Origin: Zanthoxylum bungeanum
Lineage: Eukaryota; Streptophyta; Magnoliopsida; Sapindales; Rutaceae
Direction: 5' to 3'
DNA: 64,000 bases
Assembly (NCBI GenBank): GCA_019454045.1
Contig: SKCR01049657.1
Location: forward strand, 163,412-227,411
Shown: in pieces, positions 1-10,377 of the stretch
How positions within the stretch are numbered: position 1 is the first letter of the stretch
Layout: the number at the start of each line of letters is the position of its first letter
The notes under the pieces: model-generated
Told to the model about the DNA's origin: nothing
The model's input: the letters and a program-made list of their open reading frames with translations, nothing else
The model's database searches: none
Position numbers and translations under genes: made by a program

Positions 1-1160
1 ATTAGAATTCAAAACAAATAAAAAAAATTACTATTCACATTAATATTCACGTTACTATTCACGTTATTTATTTATTCCAATTCCCAAAGTGCCCCTATCG
101 TCATTCACCAATCCCTAAGCCACTATGGAACCTCATAAATGATCTGTTAAATAATTAAACACATTGAACCATTTATGAACAATTCCTACAGCAATCATAT
201 ATGCTGTTAAATTTGTATTGTGCACTATTAACCATTGATTTCGACTTTGTTGTGTGTGACCTTTTAGGTTCCCCTCAAGTTGGACATGAAATGAATCGTG
301 ATAATTTAATCGAACATAAATTATCCTCCGATCAGATGGTCGTTTGATTTCAATGACCAATGTTGACATCTAGCGATTTACATATGATACGGTCCCTCGC
401 CTCACTATATCCCCACCGTTTGACCTAGGGTATGGAAAATGTCTACCGATATAGTCAAAGGTATGATTTTGATAGTGTCATGAATCGTTCTAACCCAAGA
501 ATCTCACATGATTCTTCTGATGCGGCCACAGTCTCAAGCACTGATCACACATATCAACCCACGAACTGGAATACTACTCTTATAAGAAAATATTATCCGA
601 GAGATTGGTGATTCTTTGTTTTATCTTTACAAACTTCATGTGTTTCAACAAATGACCCAATCATACCCTTATGACCGGATCTTTTGAACCGGGGAAGGAG
701 AATGTCAAGTCAAAGAACTAGTCATACAATCGATACATGAAAGTTCTCATAGACACATAGGATAAACACTCCATGTGAAAACTTTCGGCGGTCAGTTCGA
801 TGGACACGAGCAACTCATACATCCATGTGATACACCAAGGGGACGGATCTACGCTAGTAGCGTATGAGATCGGCTACCTTAGTTAGGGGCGGATCATATC
901 ATCATGCTAGCCTCTCCGCTTTGTGAACGCCTAGATTATTCACAAAGCTATGACTAGGAACTTTTAAGAGTAATGATTCTCATAAGGCGTGGAAGCCATC
1001 ATCTTATTACTCCAAGGGCTTTATTACAGTGTTTGATGATTCATATAAGTTATGTAGGACACGTATAATAAAGATTGCCATTTTATTATTTAATGAAAAT
1101 ATTACAAATACATGTACATATAGCCCATTCACAAGTTAGGTATAGGGCATATCCCTAACA
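1..1160 (-). repeat. 3' LTR of element 1 (partial)
   Basis: Bases 1-360 match 7187-7550 and bases 370-1160 match 9560-10377, ending in the shared CCTAACA. Compared with the right copy it lacks about 38 bases near 712 and about 50 bases near 373. The 50-base gap is flanked by a GC microhomology. Confidence 0.93.
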
Positions 1161-1175
1161 ATCTCCCACTTGCAC
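1161..1175 (-). other. polypurine tract of element 1
   Basis: Directly inside the 3' LTR, the minus strand reads CAAGTGGGAGATT, the usual plus-strand primer tract of plant copia elements. It fixes the element's orientation and the LTR edge. Confidence 0.8.
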
Positions 1176-1234
1176 TATAGCCAACTAGTATGAATCTGGA
1201 CACCATACTTTCGGGTGTGCCTATCATGCTTTTG

Positions 1235-2887
1235 TTAAGTCAACCCTTTAGTCAGAGAATCTACAAGATTATCTTCTGTGGGTATTTTCTCTATAATAAC
1301 TTCTTTTCTCTCAACAATCTCCCTTATGAGATGAAATTGCCTGAGTAAATGCTTGGATTTCTGGTGGGACATTGGTTCCTTTGATTTAGCAATGGCGCAT
1401 GTGTTGTCCCAGTACATCGTGACGCCATTCTTTTTCATGGGAAGCACTTCCAGATCAGTGATGAACTTCTTTATCCAGACTGTTTCTTTACCTGCCTCAG
1501 ATGCTACAATATACTCGGCTTTAGTGGTGGAGTCCACTGTAGTTGACTGCTTTGAGCTTTTCCAACTGACAGCTCCGCCATTCAAAGTAAACAAATATCT
1601 TATTTGTGATCTGATGTCATCCCTATCGGTCTGAAAGCTCGCATCACAGTAACCAATGACTTTTATCTCAGAACAATCTCCGTATGTCAAGAACACATCC
1701 TTAGTTCTTCTCAGATACTTGAGGGTTGTTTTGATAGCTGCCTAGTGTTGCTCACCTGGATTTTCCTTATACATGCTCGTTATGCTAAGAGCATAAGAGA
1801 CATCAGGTCTTGTACATAGCATGGTGTACATGATCGACCCTATTGCTGAAGCATAAGGGATCCTACTCATACGCTCTCTATCTGAAGGAGTATATGGACA
1901 TTGCTCCTTAGATAATTTGATTCCATGACAAGTAGGTAAATTACCTCTTTTGGAATCTTCTATTTTGAATCTTTTCAAAACTTTATCTATGTATGTAGAT
2001 TGAGAAAGTCCTAACAACCTCTTAGATCTATTACGGTAGATCTTAATGCCGAGGATGTAGGCTGCTTCTCCCAAATCTTTCATGGAGAACTTCTGAGATA
2101 ACCATTGCTTGGTGGCTTGCATCATGGGAATATCATTCCCGATGATTAATATGTCATCGATATATAATACAAGAAATACAACAGCACTCCCACTACTTTT
2201 CCTGTAAACACAAGGCTCGTCTACAATTTTGATGAAGTTAAATTCTTTGATTGTCTCATCAAATCGTATATTCCAACTTCTGGAGGCTTGCTTGAGTCCA
2301 TAAATGGATCGTTTAAGCTTGCATACTTTATTATGATCATCCTTAGATGCAAACCCCTCAGGTTGTATCATATAGACTTCCTCTACAAGGTTCTCTTTAA
2401 GGAAGGTTATTTTGACATCCATCTGCCAAATCTCATAATCAAAGTGTGCAGCTAGTTCCAGTAAAATTCGAATGGATTTTATCATTGCAACAGGCAAGAA
2501 GGTTTCGTCATAGTCAATTCCTTGGATTTGTCTATAACTTTTCGCCACCAACCTAGCCTTATAGGTTTGGATGTTGCCTTCTGCATCAGTTTTACGCTTG
2601 TAAATCCACTTGCAGCCTATGGGTTTTATCCCTTCAGGTGCATCCACCAAGTCCCAGACTTGATTCTGATACATAGAGTCTATTTCAGATTTCATGGCCT
2701 CAAGCCATTTGAATGAATCAATGTCACGCATTGCTTCGTCATAACTGGTGGGATCGTCATTATCAATGACCTGATCATGTTCCTCATCAATATAGAAATA
2801 ATATCTTTCAGGCTCATGTCTTTCCCTACCAGACCTTCTAAGTTCATAACCTTGTGGTTGTTCCGTCGCTGCCCTTTTGAGGGGCAT
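1235..2887 (-). pseudogene. copia reverse transcriptase and RNase H (element 1)
   Basis: Two minus-strand open stretches cover this domain. The first (2887 to 1742, 381 codons) carries the copia reverse transcriptase: WLEAMKSEIDSM near the start, GCKWIYKRK, the first catalytic Asp block WQMDVKITFL, YGLKQASRSW, and the active site LYIDDILIIGND (YIDD form). It then runs into LCTRPDVSYAL. The second (1696 to 1235) carries RNase H, with DSTTKAEYIVASEAGKE, YWDNTCAIA and the C-terminal SKHLLRQFHLIREIVERKE. A break between 1742 and 1696 separates them. These enzymes make and process the element cDNA in the virus-like particle. This is the longest open stretch in any element here, so element 1 is less decayed than elements 2 and 3. 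Confidence 0.93.
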
Positions 2888-2999
2888 TGGGTTTAGTTCT
2901 ATGCTAGTTTGTTCTTCTCGTACCTCATCGAGGTCAAGTCTACTCCCACTATGTTTCTTGAGAAGGAATTCATTCTCTAGAAATTTAGTATTTCGTGAG

Positions 3000-4098
3000 A
3001 CAAATGTTCTTTATTCCTTTGGGACGTAGAACACGTATGCTCTTGAGTTCAAGGCATATCCTACAAACTTACATTTAACTGCCCTATCATCCAATTTGTT
3101 AGTTTGTGTGAGCTTAACATATGCGAATATCCCCAAACTCTTAGATAACTAAGACTATGACGTTTCCCATACCATAACTCATATGGTGTTTGACTAACAG
3201 GCTTGGAAGGAACTTGGTTTAGTAGTAGTGTTGCAATTTCTAAAGCAAGACCCCAAAATGAAAGAGGTAGATCCGTGCCAGGCATCATTGATCGGACCAT
3301 ATCTAATAATGTCTGATTTCTCTTTTCGGAGACCCCATTATGCTGTGGATTTCCCGGAGGAGTCCACTGGGAAACAATGCCATTTTCTCTCAAGTAATCT
3401 TGAAATTCATCGCTTAAGAATTCACCACCTCAGTTAGACCTTAGTGACTTAATACTTTTATTAAGCTGGTTTTCTACTTCAGCTTTGAAGACTTTGAATT
3501 TCTCAAAGGCTTCAGATTTATACTGCATAAGGTACACATACCCATATCGTGAGTGATCATCGATAAAGGTAATGAAGTAGGAGAATCCACCTCTAGCGGT
3601 GACTGAAATTGGTTCGTATACATCAGAGTGTATGAGTTCTAATGTCTTTGATGCACGCTGTCATTTACCTTTGAAGGGTAATTTGGTCATTTTATCAAGT
3701 AAACAAGACTCACAAGTTCCATAAGGTTCATATTTGAAGGGTCTAAAATACTCATCCTTATATAGCTTAGTTAATCTTGTTTCATTGATATGACATAAGC
3801 GACTGTGCCATAGAAGTGATTCATTGAGATTATTCGAGTTAACGTTGTATATATTAGAGGTTGAACATTCTTTGTTAGTTTGTAAGACATAGATACCATT
3901 ATTCAAAATACCATCTCCATATTTAATTTCATTGAAATAAATAGAACATTCATTATAACTTATTAGGCATGAAAAGCCTTTATTACATAAAGAAGAAATT
4001 GAAATGATGTTCTTTACTAGAGAATGTACATAAACACAATCTTCTAAGTCTAAAACTAAACCATTCGGCAAAACTAATGAATAAGTCCCCACGCACAA
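3000..4098 (-). pseudogene. copia GAG-pre-integrase and integrase (element 1)
   Basis: The 4098-3661 stretch holds the GAG-pre-integrase zinc region (LLWHSRLCHINETRL, then CESCLLDKMTKLPF). The integrase core follows in broken frames (3660-3400 encodes GGFSYFITFIDDHSRYGYVY), with a stop in the SNxGGEF motif near 3432. The 3393-3061 stretch carries NGVSEKRNQTLLDMVRSMM and PYELWYGK. Integrase would insert the cDNA; here it is inactivated by at least one stop and by frame changes. Confidence 0.9.
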
Positions 4099-4113
4099 TG
4101 CAGCCAGTTTTGC

Positions 4114-4326
4114 TCAATTACCCATGCATAAGTCAACCTCCCAATGACGGAGTCTCCAACTGTTTCTCAGGCCATGCACATTGTTACACAAGTGAGTCCC
4201 ACAACCGGTGTTAAGCACCCAACTAGAAGGTTTAGAGTTCTGAGAATATAGTTCAATCATATACAACATACCTGAAGCATTGGGCTTCTTGGCCTCTTGG
4301 GCTTCCCTAGCTTCCTTGGCTTTCAA
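4114..4326 (-). pseudogene. copia aspartic protease (element 1), catalytic Asp changed
   Basis: Reads SSWVLNTGCGTHLCNN, which aligns with the copia protease signature WVLDTGCGSHLC. The catalytic Asp of the DTG triad is Asn here, so the enzyme would not cleave. It lies between the gag zinc knuckle and the GAG-pre-integrase region, as expected. Confidence 0.82.
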
Positions 4327-4330
4327 GGAT

Positions 4331-5102
4331 CTGCAGTCTTTCTTCTAATAACCCTTCTTTCTAAAAAAGAAACATTTCCTCTTTCCCTTTTTCTTCTCCA
4401 CCTTACCATTGGGCTTTAGGTGATCTGGAGCCTTGGCCTTGTCCTTATTTTTCTTTGGGCCTCGTGGCTTCAGGTCTGTACCCGTAAGCATGACGGAGGT
4501 TGTAAGCTCCGGTTTCATGTTCTTCTATGCTTGCTTTATCAGATTGTGCTATTCTGCTAAAGTAGCTTATTTATCAGACAGATAAAACTGCATAATAAAG
4601 TTAGAGAAGTCTTTTGGTAAGGACTGAAGAATTAGATCGTGACCTATCTCATGATCCATGATGAACCCGAGGTTGGCCAATTTTTCAATGTGGCCAATCA
4701 TCTTAAGCACATGTCCACTAACATATCATTCTTTATACCTTGTTTGGAATAAGGCACATGACACTTGGAATCTCATGGTATGAACGGAAGTTGCATACAA
4801 CTCCTTCAAGTGAAAGATGATGGTTTGAGCATCCATATCTTCGTGAGCTTTCTGAAGTTCGTCCGACATAGAGCCAAGTATTATGCAAACTGCTTGCTCA
4901 TCATCATCGACGTGTTTCTTCCAAGCATCAAATGTATTTTGGTCAGCATCTTCTGCGGGTTCAGGGGGAAATGGTCTTTCAAGAACATAAAAATCTTTTC
5001 TTATCGTAGGACAATTTTAAGGTTTCTAAACCAGTCTTTGTAGTTGTCCCCTTTGAGCTTATGCTCATCAAGGATGGAACGAAGTGATACTCTGTTTGCC
5101 AT
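4331..5102 (-). pseudogene. copia gag with degenerate zinc knuckle (element 1)
   Basis: The start codon is at 5102 on the minus strand and the protein begins MANRVSLRSILDEHKLKGDN, a usual copia gag N-terminus, followed by a UBN2-like region (AWKKHVDDDEQA; LKELYATSVHTMRFQ). The C-terminal CCHC knuckle near 4340-4385 is damaged: the second Cys reads Phe, His reads Tyr, and the Trp codon is a stop. Frameshifts occur in between. Gag would form the virus-like particle and bind RNA. Confidence 0.85.
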
Positions 5103-6447
5103 TTGAATGTTTGTTAAATATTTTAACCCACCTTTTAAGAGAGAATGTTAAAATTAGGAATATGTATTCATTAATGTTTCATAATAACATGGGCTTTTAA
5201 TATTATGAAGTTGCTCCCACTCAATTTTTTTAAAATTTTAAGCAAATCGCATCAACCCCAATATGATGGATTTCTTATCGGCAAGGATCCCATTATCATC
5301 ATTTCATAACTTCGACAAGGGCCGATCATTATAAAATACGATAATTAGGTAGGTTCCCGACCAATTTATGATATATATCACAATTCCTTGATCATTGGGT
5401 TGGGCAATCAAACATGCCATAGCTTATGCTAGTCCTTGTGGACACCCAATCTTTGCCACTAAGTTATAAGACCAAGCCTAAGGGTCGTTGCATCTTATGA
5501 CTCATAAAAGTAAAACCATTGTCAATAGTACGATTTAGGGACAAATTGGTATTGGTAAAGCGTAGTCTTGCCAATACGGTTTAAGACCTTTGGGTCTATA
5601 CTTTACAATGGGAGGCAAATCTTAGACTTAAATTATTATTGAGGATTTTAGCAATTTTAAGTGAATAACTGTCAAATGGATTCCCCAGAGGGAGGGTGGA
5701 GCGAACTCTCTTAAATACCCTTACCTCTTAGGCTCTTATTGCCTTGGTGACAGGAATAAACAATAGATCCTCCAAATTAGTCCAACACTTTAAATATGCT
5801 TTAAGGTAAGCTTTGAGTAAATGATTATCTAGATGTCTTCACAGCTTTTCCTTTTGGCTATAAAAAGGTAGTGAGTGAAGGAAGACACCAAATCATTATC
5901 TATCTCTAGTAATACCTTTGGTTAAATTAACTTTAGTTTGGAAAGTTTTATTAACGCCTTGGTCCCACCCCACTTGTATCTTTTATAATGTCTTTTATTA
6001 TAAACAAGTGATTTATATTTATTAGCCTTAAAGGTAATAAATCTCTAAGTTCATCACGGAATAATTATTTAGCTAAGGGATAAGCAATACACTCTCTATT
6101 TCCTTAGAAAGTCTCTAGATGTTTGCACCCTAAAATAATCATGCCAATTATAATCATACATAGAATCATCAAGCATATGAGTTTTAATATGTTGGAATTA
6201 TTTTAGGCATTAAATAACTTTGATTAATATTTAATTATGATATTGCATTTTATTTTAATCAAATAAATTTACTATTCACATTTTTTTACAGATGCGTGAA
6301 CTTTAAATACAATTTCATAATTAAAATCTTAACCAATCATGCAAAACTTGTGCCTAAAATTAAGTTCAGGGTGTTAGCTTTCCAATGAGCTTTTACACAC
6401 CGAATTTCGAGTTCAAATGGGAGAGAACTAATCAAAACAAAAACGGC
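5103..6447 (-). other. non-coding leader of element 1
   Basis: The 1.3-kb stretch between the primer-binding site and the gag start. It is AT-rich and has no recognisable coding signal. Long leaders are shared by the other copia elements in this window. Confidence 0.6.
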
Positions 6448-6459
6448 GCTCTGATACCA
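6448..6459 (-). other. primer-binding site of element 1
   Basis: The minus strand reads TGGTATCAGAGC, complementary to the 3' end of initiator tRNA-Met. It sits one base from the LTR edge at 6461. Confidence 0.9.
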
Positions 6460-6852
6460 CTGTTAGGAAGCGGCCGCGAGTGCGCAGCGGAAAATCAAGA
6501 AGAAGTTATGATGTTGTTATCCCTTTGCCCAATACCCATTTGTTTTGATTATTCTAAAAGCCTAGGCATGTTACTATATATTCTAAGCATAAAAACTCAT
6601 AAAACATGCAAAGAACATAAACCTAAACATGCTAACTGTCATAAGAACTCTAATTAAAATAAAGAAAGAAAAAAGACTTACTTGAACCGAAGACTCCTCC
6701 AGTCCTCCCTCCAATCTACAAGTTTTTCTCGAACTCAGCAAGCTCTTCCACGTTCGAAAGAGCCACCCAACTGTGTGGCCTCCAAAGGTGCACACACCAA
6801 AGCAAAAACTCAACAGCAAGACTACGCCTTAAGTGCACGAGTATTTTGCCCT

Positions 6853-6961
6853 TGGTTCCTCTAGTCAATTAGACTTAAGGATCCTCAAAATCAGACTTAA
6901 GGATCAAAATTTTAACTCGTGGTTCCTCTAGTCAATTAGACTTAAGGATCCTCAAAATCAG
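6853..6961. repeat. 42-bp direct repeat within LTR of element 1
   Basis: A 42-base stretch at 6853-6894 recurs at 6920-6961, 67 bases apart. The core AGACTTAAGGATC occurs three times. This is a local tandem duplication in the LTR. Confidence 0.85.
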
Positions 6962-7560
6962 TGGCTTACTCTTAAACTTTAGAGTTGCTCATTTATATAA
7001 ACCCAAGATATGAAAGGTTTGGTGCAAAAATTTGTAAAAAATTCTTTGGGTTTATATAGGTGCTCCAAAGACAACAAAATTAATTAAGAATCTGATGTGG
7101 GATAAAAGCTAATTTAATCTTAGCCATTGGATCTTAATTTAGTGGTTTAATGAGATTATAAAACCCTAATAAGAGTTTGGGCTGAATTGGAATTCAAAAC
7201 AAATAAAAAAAATTTACTATTCACATTAATATTCACGTTACTATTCACGTTATTTATTTATTCCAATTCCCAAAGTGCCCATATCGTCATTCACCAATCC
7301 CTAAGCCAATATGGAACCTCATAAATGATCTATTCAATTATTAAACACATTGAACCATTTATGAACAATTCCTACAGCAATCATATATGTTGTTAAATTT
7401 GTACTGTGCACTGTTAACCATTGATTTTGACTTTGTTGTGTGTGACCTTTTGGGTTCCCCTCAAGTTAGAAATGAAATGAATCGTGATAATTTAATCGAA
7501 CATAAATTATCCTCCGATCAGATGGTCGTTCGATTTCAATGACCAAGGTTGACATCTAGC

Positions 7561-9505
7561 TGTTAGACAGTTATGACCCATAGCGTCACTATTTTGTAAA
7601 TGATATTGTATTATTGTACAAAATTAACTATGTAATAATGAAATTGTCTTTTACCGTTTTGTAATTTATTTACTTTGATATAAATGGTAAGAGTCCCTAT
7701 GATTAGTTCCGGATTGTGATGATATGAGACGGTATCAATCCATAAAGGTTTAATCATTAAATATCCCTAGTCGTAGTATTATCGAGATTGGACATCGATA
7801 ATGCGGAATAGACTAGTACTGCACTTGTGCATGTTGTGAGGGCACAACGGCATAGTTCTCATATATTTAAGTATAGGATACTTATGCAAGTGCGGTAGGT
7901 TGTGTTTTACCGATGGTACGGAAAACAGCTTCACTCTGGATAGACCCCGCGGAATCCCATTGGTAGTATGTCTGCGTGTCTATGGGAGTCCGCTTCAGGG
8001 TAGGTGCATATGATCTTAACCTGAGACTTGCATCGCTAGTACTTACGACAATCGGTAAACTTTAGTTTTGGTGGTCCAGGGCTTTAACGGGTTCTGTGTA
8101 CACCTCTTCTGGATTTATCGAGAATCGTAGTGTATTGGGTGTGATGTCAAGATGGAAGTATCACTTCAGACATATGGAGATGATGATCGCGAGGGATACA
8201 GAACTAGTACTCTATAATGGTTGCAACCATCGGGATAATATGACTAGGTCAGGATTATCCGATTCAAAGAGACTGGTTGCTTGATGTCCGATATGTGTAT
8301 CATACGGGGCAGACACATCTCCAGCCCCAGGCCTTACATGTGATCATCCTACTGGTTCGATATACACTATACTACGGTATACTACGCCTGTTATAGATCT
8401 TATATTCCAATAAGAATATTTCTGGAGAATTGGGTAGGCATGGAGTTTTGCTAGAGGCTAACCTTGTCTTGTAAATCGGTAAAAACGTAGTACTTGGTAC
8501 GTACGTATTCAGATAATCTGACGGCCGTATTTACTGCCAACATATCCAGAGATCTCTTGGGTCGCTTCCCGAAGATTCACCAATGACGTATGATTCAAAC
8601 TCGATTAATCTTGGATTAATTACGGAGAGACTTTATCTTGGATAAAGTACTATACATAGAGAGAGAACGATTAATTTGGAATTAATCGTAAAATTATTAT
8701 ATTCGATATAATAATCGAAATTCGATTTCGACACGAAATTAAAATTAGATTTTAATTCGGGCAAATGAGTTAATTTAGAATTAATTCGTTAGCGACGTAA
8801 ATAATAATTTCGCTAGGCGCAATTATTTATTTAAATTCGATTTAATTAACGTCGCGACGTAAGTTCGGTATTTCGGAAATATCGAACCCGAACGCGTGAG
8901 TGCACGTGGGCCCACTTTCATTTGGAAACGTGTGGGGCCCACATGACACATGTCATATTATGCATTATTTAATTCTAATGCATTGCATGGAGATAGTGTA
9001 CAATGCACTCAATGGTTTTGCATGGAAATTGAGTGTTTGACACTCTAAGCCATTGCATGATTTGTGTCATAAGTTTATTATTAATTTAATAAATATTATG
9101 GCATAAATATAAATTGATTTTTTGTAACAAAAATCATTCAACTTTTCTCTCTCACATTGCCGAAACTTGCAAGCAGTTTTTGGTTCTCCTTTCTTCAATT
9201 TTTGTGGCAAGATTTGAAGAAGTTGTGCATTCAAAATCACAACAAAGGCTAGCACCTTCAAGGGATCATACATAGGTGATATGAGAAGCTAATCCTTGAG
9301 CTTGGAAGGATCAAACTCGACTTGGAGTCCCTCTTTTCTTCTTGGCCGAGAGCTTCACTGCACAAGGGAGGAGTTTTCGCATCATCTAAGCATCCATTTT
9401 CAAGTATTGTGAGTATGATTCCGCCATACTTCAATTTATTCATTCATGTATTTATATATTTTTCTTGTTCTTGTTGATCTTGGGGCTTGGTTATTTTTTC
9501 CAACA
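7561..9505 (+). mobile_element. solo LTR nested in LTR of element 1
   Basis: Starts TGTTAGACAGTTATGACCC and ends TTTCCAACA. It is flanked by a perfect 5-base target duplication, CTAGC (7556-7560 and 9506-9510). The first part resembles the LTRs of elements 2 and 3 (TGTTGGACAGTTATGACCC), so it belongs to the same superfamily, but its 3' end differs. No internal sequence is present, so it is the product of LTR-LTR recombination. It contains the palindrome array listed separately. Confidence 0.92.
8604..8730 (+). repeat. palindrome array in solo LTR
   Basis: Consecutive perfect palindromes with three-base centres: 8604-8620 (7-base arms, TTG), 8631-8647 (7, TTG), 8667-8689 (10, TGG), 8693-8715 (10, TCG) and 8716-8730 (6, TCG). 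Further imperfect modules with TAG and TCG centres run on to about 8890. Confidence 0.85.
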
Positions 9506-10377
9506 CTAGCAACATGCCAAGGCCCCAAATGAGAAGGAAATATATATACCCATTCTGTATGCGATTTACATATGATACGGACTCTCGCCTCACTGTATCC
9601 CCACTGTTTGACCTAGGATATGGAAAGTGTCTACCTATATAGTCAAATGTATGATGTTGATAGTGTCATGAATCGTGCTAACCCAAGAATCTCACATGAT
9701 TCTTCCGATGCGGCCACATCTCAAGCACTGATCACACATATCAACCCGCGAACTAGAATATTACTCTTATAAGAAAATATTATCCGAGAGAGTGGCGATT
9801 CTCTGTTGTATCTTTACAAACTTCATGTGTTTCAACAAATGACCCAATCATACCCTTTTGACCGGATCTTTTGAATCGGGGAAGGAGAATGTCAAAGTTA
9901 TTTGATCCACATATAAGATTGTAAAGACCTCAAGTCTAAGGACTAGTCATACAATCGATACATGAAAGTTCTCACAGACACATGGGATAAACACTCCATG
10001 TGAAAACTTTCGGCGGTCAGTTCGATGGACACGAGCAACTCATGCATCCATATGATACACCAAGCGGATGGATCTCCGCTAGTAGATTGGCTACGCCACT
10101 TACGGGCGTATCATATCATCATGCTAGTCTCTCCGCTTTGTGAATGCCCGGATTATTCATAAAACTATGACTAGGAACGTTTAAGAGTAACGATTCTCAT
10201 AAGGCGTGGAAGCCATCATCTTATTACTCCAAGGGCTTTTTTACAGTGTTTGATGATTCATATAAGTTATGTAAGACACGTATAATAAAGATTTCCATTT
10301 TATTAATTAATGAAAATATTACAAATACATGTACATATAGCCCATCCACAAGTTGGGTACAGGGCATATCCCTAACA

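Larger units (their letters stand above)
1..10377 (-). mobile_element. Ty1/copia LTR retrotransposon (element 1), left end outside window
   Basis: A minus-strand copia element. The left LTR (1-1160) and the right LTR (6461-7560 plus 9506-10377) are clearly the same sequence, and the internal region 1161-6460 holds gag, protease, integrase, reverse transcriptase and RNase H in the copia order when read on the minus strand. The right LTR has TG at 6461 and CA at 10377. The primer-binding site lies at 6448-6459 and the polypurine tract at 1161-1175. Stops and frameshifts break the polyprotein, so this copy is dead. About 730 bases of the left LTR lie outside the window, so the target duplication (CCTCT on the right) cannot be verified. 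The right LTR is interrupted by a separate solo LTR. Confidence 0.93.
6461..10377 (-). repeat. 5' LTR of element 1, interrupted by a solo LTR
   Basis: TG at 6461 and CCTAACA ending at 10377. The LTR proper is 6461-7560 plus 9511-10377, about 1.97 kb, and the rest is the inserted solo LTR with its duplicated target. The motif GCGCAGCGGAAA near 6483 recurs near the same LTR edge in copia F (28986). Confidence 0.92.

Noticed and set aside
1742..2887. Element 1 reverse transcriptase as an intact gene
   Set aside because: The open frame is long but starts and ends inside the polyprotein and is broken at both sides by stops or frame changes.
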